A stretch of DNA of 64,000 nucleotides, taken from Pseudobdellovibrionaceae bacterium (GTDB lineage: Bacteria; Bdellovibrionota; Bdellovibrionia; Bdellovibrionales; Bdellovibrionaceae). The stretch is taken from assembly GCA_016719575.1 (NCBI GenBank), contig JADJYV010000013.1, positions 744,001 to 808,000 on the forward strand. The letters run 5' to 3'. Below are positions 60,864-64,000 of this stretch, piece after piece. A model generated the notes under the pieces. The model worked only from the letters and a program-made list of their open reading frames with translations, was not told the origin of the DNA and made no database searches. The position numbers and the translations under genes are program-made. Positions within the stretch are counted from its first letter, which is position 1; each line of letters starts with the position of its first letter.

Positions 60864-61841
60864 TTATTTCTTCTTTTTACTTAAACTGTATACGGCTTTT
60901 GATTTCGTACCATTAATTTTAAGCAAACCACTCGCAACTGCTTGCGCCAAATCCCGACTTGCTGTTGCCGTTGCGATTTCTTTGAATAAATTCATATAAT
61001 CTTTACGAGTAAAACTCTGGCTCTTGAAATATTCTGCTGCTAAATCGATTCGATCTCCGGCTTTTGGTTTAGCTGATATAATTTCGCCAGAAAATTCTTT
61101 TAAAGATTTTAAAATCATCTCTAACGAAAACTCGATAAAATCAGTGGACTCACCCTTTACATCGCTTTTTTCAAGGGCCAGATAATATTTTTTTTGATTT
61201 TGATGGATAAGAGATTCAATAGACAAATACTCAAAAACTGGCGAAGCTTTCATTAAAAGTAGTTGTTGCCACAGGCGGCCCATTCGGCCATTGCCGTCTT
61301 CGAAGGGGTGTATAAATTCGAGCTCATAATGGAATATACATGCCATTACCAATGGAAGCGTCTCTTTGTCTGTATTAACAAATGAAAATAGATTCAGCAT
61401 GAGCCCGCGAATTTGCTTAGCCGGTGGAGCCATTCTAGAAACTTTGCCATCCTTAAAAATACCAACAGCTTGGCTACGATAGAATCCAGGCTTATCCAGC
61501 AACCCAGTCATCAAAATTTTGTGAGCCTTTAAAAAATCACTTTCTCTTAAAGGATTTAGTTCACCAACCCGTTCATACAGCTGAATGGCATTTTTAACTT
61601 CTAGAATCTGTTTTTTAGGACCGATAACTTTTTTACCTTCTATAAGCGAACTTACTTGTGCCTCGGTTAAAGAGTTTCCCTCTATCGCCAAACTGTGATG
61701 TATCGTTTTAATTTTATTTTCTTTACGCAGTTTAACTGATGGTTTCTTCACCGTTAGGTGCTTAGACTCCCCCAATAAGAACTGAACTTCAGACACTAAG
61801 TGCAAAATTTGTGAAGTTATTGTGTATGGTGGCGCTTCCAT
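60864..61841 (-). CDS. Fic-domain AMP-transferase with C-terminal winged HTH
   Basis: The 325-residue protein has the Fic active-site motif HPFEDGNGRMGR at about residue 178. An inhibitory motif, SLAIEGN, lies at about residue 50, as in class II Fic proteins whose inhibitory helix precedes the Fic core. The C-terminal ~60 residues (SFTRKDYMNLFKEIATATASRD) look like a winged helix-turn-helix. Fic proteins AMPylate targets such as gyrase or GTPases. Two GATAGTATC palindromes lie about 25-46 bases upstream, so self-regulation is likely. Confidence 0.82.
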   Translation of the reverse strand: MEAPPYTITSQILHLVSEVQFLLGESKHLTVKKPSVKLRKENKIKTIHHSLAIEGNSLTEAQVSSLIEGKKVIGPKKQILEVKNAIQLYERVGELNPLRESDFLKAHKILMTGLLDKPGFYRSQAVGIFKDGKVSRMAPPAKQIRGLMLNLFSFVNTDKETLPLVMACIFHYELEFIHPFEDGNGRMGRLWQQLLLMKASPVFEYLSIESLIHQNQKKYYLALEKSDVKGESTDFIEFSLEMILKSLKEFSGEIISAKPKAGDRIDLAAEYFKSQSFTRKDYMNLFKEIATATASRDLAQAVASGLLKINGTKSKAVYSLSKKKK

Positions 61842-61844
61842 AAT

Positions 61845-62060
61845 TTAATTATAAGCCATTCTTTCGATAGTATCAAATGATAGTATCAAAATTTCAGCGA
61901 ATTTTAAGGTTTTCCCAACAATGTCCATAAAACGATTTATCGAAACATTTTCGGTCTCATTATTCCAACTTAAAGCAAGGCAAGCACGACTTCCCTTTTT
62001 GCTTTCTAATAAAAAGGTCATGCTTATGACCCCAGGTTCCGACCCACCTTTATAACCAGT
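61845..62060 (-). pseudogene. C-terminal remnant of a beta-lactamase-family serine hydrolase
   Basis: The minus-strand frame from 62060 to the stop at 61845 encodes GYKGGSEPGVISMTFLLES and continues to KTLKFA. The KGGSEPGV segment matches the HxG/KTG-region of class C beta-lactamase-family hydrolases, which often read GHKGGSEPG. An in-frame TAG lies immediately before it, and the upstream three-quarters of the gene are missing. The stop is three bases before the Fic ATG, so Fic was once, or still is, downstream of it in one unit. Confidence 0.6.
61866..61887. promoter_or_regulatory. Paired GATAGTATC palindromes upstream of fic
   Basis: Two copies of the 9-bp palindrome GATAGTATC lie at 61866-61874 and 61879-61887, 13 bp apart from start to start. 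They sit just upstream of the Fic start codon. This is the layout of a dimeric repressor operator. Confidence 0.6.
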
Positions 62061-62197
62061 CTATATTCGCCCCAGAGATGGTTTTAAAGTAAAAAACTGC
62101 CAATCTTTTTTACAGGCTTATAATAAGTTTCAATACTGATTCTGACATTTAAGAGAACTCATAAATCATTTAGACTGCCCTCTTTACGGGGAGCTTT

Positions 62198-63610
62198 ATG
62201 AAATTATCTCATGGTTTAAAATTATTTTTAACATCACTACTAATTACAGCTTGTTCAAAAAGTGATCCTCAATCCGATTCTATTACAGACAATTCCTCAT
62301 CTCAACAGCAACTTAAAAATGCAAAATATTCGAGTGAAGATGAAAAAAAAGCACTGAGTCGGTTCATAACTGGTTCAGAGTTTTGCGAAAAATATAAGTC
62401 AGTTACAAGTACCGAAAATGGATTCTATGTTACCGTCCCGGTTGATTACGAAAGACCCGAATCCGGAACGACAAAAATTTGGGCCTATTTTACGAGTGGA
62501 CCATTTAATCCTGAGAAGCCAACTATGATTTATTTTGATGGTGGCTCGGGAGGCAACAGTCATGGTGGAAAAAAATTGCTAAATGACTTTAATGAATTAC
62601 ATTACGATCAACGCGGCATTGGATGCTCACATCCTGAATCATTAGATTTGTACAGAGATCCAAATTTTTATAGTAATACAAACAATGCTCGAGATGCTGA
62701 GGAAATTAGAAAATCTCTTAAAATTGATAAATTATCCTTATACGGAGCTTCTTATGGTACAGTGGTGGCGACTATATACGCTTCGTTGTTCGAGAGAAAC
62801 ACAAGAGCCGTTATTTTAGATGGAACTGTTTTTTCTGATGACCCCAGTAGCGAGAGAATTGTTGGCTATTACTTAAAGAAAATGCATGCGGCGCTGCCAA
62901 AAGGAACTCAAGCTGGCTTAAAAAGGTATATAGATTCTGAAGAACAGATTGCCAATTTGTGGACCTTAGCGCGAATTCTTATGTACAGTAATGATCCATT
63001 TGGTCAGATGAAAAAGTTTTTAACTTTAGCATTTCCATCTGAAAATGAAATTAATCAGAAATTAGCCGACACAATATTAGGCCCAGACTTGCATAGACAA
63101 TTATTTTTTGGAGATGAAATCAGCAGCGTGGAAGCTTTTAATAACCAAGTATTAAATTGTAAGAACGGGCGTCAAAAGCATAAAATTGATGTTTCTCTTT
63201 TTGGACCAACAATGGGTGGCGCTGCATACAATGTGTTTCATAATTACGAATATACAGTTGATCGAACAAAAGAGTGTGAAACAATCCACGCTAAAGAAGA
63301 CTCAATTCTTTATAGCGCTGATCTATACCCAATCAATTTACCCGTTGTCTATTTCCAAGGAAATCTTGATGGGGCAACATTTGCGAGCGGAGCTGTTAAG
63401 CATTACAAAAAGGTACCTAAAAAACAGAAGCAACTTCTCATTGCAGTTAATGGTGGACACTGCCCCGGAATGGCTTCATTACGAAGCAACAACAGTGATG
63501 CAATTGATCTTATGGAGACGGCCCTTCTTGGCAAAGTGATTTCAAATGATCAGTTAAAAAAATTCAATGCAGTAGATCCAAGTGTTCGTTGGGTCTATAC
63601 TAGTAAGTAA
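62198..63610 (+). CDS. Lipoprotein alpha/beta hydrolase (tripeptidyl aminopeptidase-like)
   Basis: The 470-residue product has a lipoprotein signal (MKLSHGLKLFLTSLLITAC, lipobox ITAC with Cys19). The alpha/beta hydrolase fold follows: YFDGGSGG at about residue 110 (oxyanion region), DQRGIGCS at about 137 and GASYGT at about 185 (nucleophile Ser). FQGNLDGAT at about 388 probably holds the catalytic Asp and GGHCPG at about 424 the His. This is the TAP/proline-iminopeptidase group. It is anchored in an envelope membrane and could hydrolyse peptides or esters in the periplasm. Confidence 0.82.
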   Translation: MKLSHGLKLFLTSLLITACSKSDPQSDSITDNSSSQQQLKNAKYSSEDEKKALSRFITGSEFCEKYKSVTSTENGFYVTVPVDYERPESGTTKIWAYFTSGPFNPEKPTMIYFDGGSGGNSHGGKKLLNDFNELHYDQRGIGCSHPESLDLYRDPNFYSNTNNARDAEEIRKSLKIDKLSLYGASYGTVVATIYASLFERNTRAVILDGTVFSDDPSSERIVGYYLKKMHAALPKGTQAGLKRYIDSEEQIANLWTLARILMYSNDPFGQMKKFLTLAFPSENEINQKLADTILGPDLHRQLFFGDEISSVEAFNNQVLNCKNGRQKHKIDVSLFGPTMGGAAYNVFHNYEYTVDRTKECETIHAKEDSILYSADLYPINLPVVYFQGNLDGATFASGAVKHYKKVPKKQKQLLIAVNGGHCPGMASLRSNNSDAIDLMETALLGKVISNDQLKKFNAVDPSVRWVYTSK

Positions 63611-63653
63611 GTTGGCATTCATAATTTTAAGAAATTAAAATATTTGCCAACTT
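63609..63653 (+). terminator. Long hairpin after the lipoprotein hydrolase gene
   Basis: AAGTTGGCA (63609-63617) pairs with TGCCAACTT (63645-63653). The 27-base loop contains ATTTTAA/TTAAAAT, which can pair too. The stem begins at the stop codon. No long T-run follows. Confidence 0.5.
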
Positions 63654-63666
63654 CGATTTCTGAAAG

Positions 63667-63702
63667 AAAAAAAACAGGAGAGCCGGCCGCGCCAGCCAGC
63701 TC
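63667..63702 (-). terminator. Intrinsic terminator of the arylsulfatase gene
   Basis: On the minus strand GAGCTGGC pairs with GCCGGCTC (one G-T pair, plus coordinates 63695-63702 and 63680-63687). A run of eight T follows (63674-63667), just past the arylsulfatase stop. Confidence 0.7.
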
Positions 63703-63716
63703 CCTCAGTCTAGGGG

Positions 63717-64000
63717 TTAGTTCTTAGTTTTTGTATCAACCTCATCGGACTGGGCTTTAACAGCAGCCCCAACCGGCTTCACGTCGACTACAACTTTAAA
63801 AATCTTTCCAGTAAATGCATTGTCATGTTCATCGTAGTCTTTGGTCACCGGAGTGGCGTCGTCAAGACCGACACCCGCACCTTCGTCAGCAGAGAAAATA
63901 TTCGGCTGTGTGCGTTCTATGCGACCACTTGCGAACTTCTTACCATTCACTAGAATTGTGGCCAAACCTCCTTTGCCTATACCGCCCCCTTCGTAATCAA
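63717..64000 (-). CDS. Arylsulfatase, C-terminal part (truncated by window edge)
   Basis: The frame is open to the right edge. The visible 94 residues (DYEGGGIGKGGLATILVNGKK, ASGRIERTQPNIFSADEGAG, and more to DTKTKN) match the C-terminal region of type I sulfatases of the arylsulfatase A family, where a YxGGGxGKGG strand precedes the VxRTxPxxFSxDEG motif. The formylglycine site and signal peptide must lie beyond the window. The gene is followed by its own terminator. Confidence 0.8.
   Translation of the reverse strand, partial: DYEGGGIGKGGLATILVNGKKFASGRIERTQPNIFSADEGAGVGLDDATPVTKDYDEHDNAFTGKIFKVVVDVKPVGAAVKAQSDEVDTKTKN

Noticed and set aside
1..64000. CRISPR array or rRNA genes
   Set aside because: No regularly spaced repeats and no rRNA-like sequence were seen in the window.

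Overview
The window looks like chromosomal DNA from a Bdellovibrionota-type Gram-negative bacterium. This is an inference from gene style: many short signal-peptide proteins with no recognisable family, lipoproteins with an atypical FQN-C lipobox, a pseudopilin with a glycine-rich C-terminus, multihaem cytochromes, and HtpX/TerC/NhaR-like housekeeping genes. No 16S rRNA or other marker is present, so the placement is tentative.

Layout. 0.1-9 kb: a flavoprotein with a disrupted 5' end, a YCII/DUF1428 junction, a metallo-beta-lactamase-fold hydrolase, a lipoprotein, then the operon htpX > terC/alx > TM2-domain gene, divergent from a LysR (NhaR-like) regulator. 9-19 kb: a prepilin-like protein, a cysteine-repeat lipoprotein, lipocalin, an octahaem cytochrome with HEAT and TPR repeats, M14 carboxypeptidase, OlsB-like N-acyltransferase, PHP phosphoesterase and a phospholipase C-like protein.

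19-37.4 kb: a dense run of enzymes that looks like a specialised lipid or natural-product locus. It holds a B12-type radical SAM protein, two RnfD-like membrane proteins (one fused to FG-GAP and UnbV domains), a GH3-type adenylating ligase, two GNAT-like proteins, a Rieske oxygenase, a hexapeptide acyltransferase, an MMPL/RND exporter, a PAP2 phosphatase, two fatty-acid desaturase-fold proteins, an AurF-like diiron oxygenase and an uncharacterised membrane protein. Many genes overlap by 4-16 nt, so they are probably translated together. This is the best candidate for an undescribed system.

37.4-53.9 kb: mainly small exported proteins of unknown function. It includes twin genes flanking an HNH endonuclease, a TPR / beta-barrel / large lipoprotein surface module (two of its genes broken by single-base frameshifts), a dihaem cytochrome and an RlmM-like methyltransferase. 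53.9-58.2 kb: tRNA-Leu(CAG) with a frameshifted large serine recombinase whose last codons and stop lie in the tRNA 3' end, followed by small cargo genes and unexplained hairpins. 58.2-64 kb: a HEVSH-plus-ankyrin exported protein, two small exported proteins, a Fic protein with a paired-palindrome operator, a beta-lactamase-family remnant, a lipoprotein alpha/beta hydrolase, and the C-terminus of an arylsulfatase running off the right edge.

At least six frame breaks are single-base indels, most of them in or beside short homopolymers. Either the underlying assembly has homopolymer errors or several genes here are decaying.
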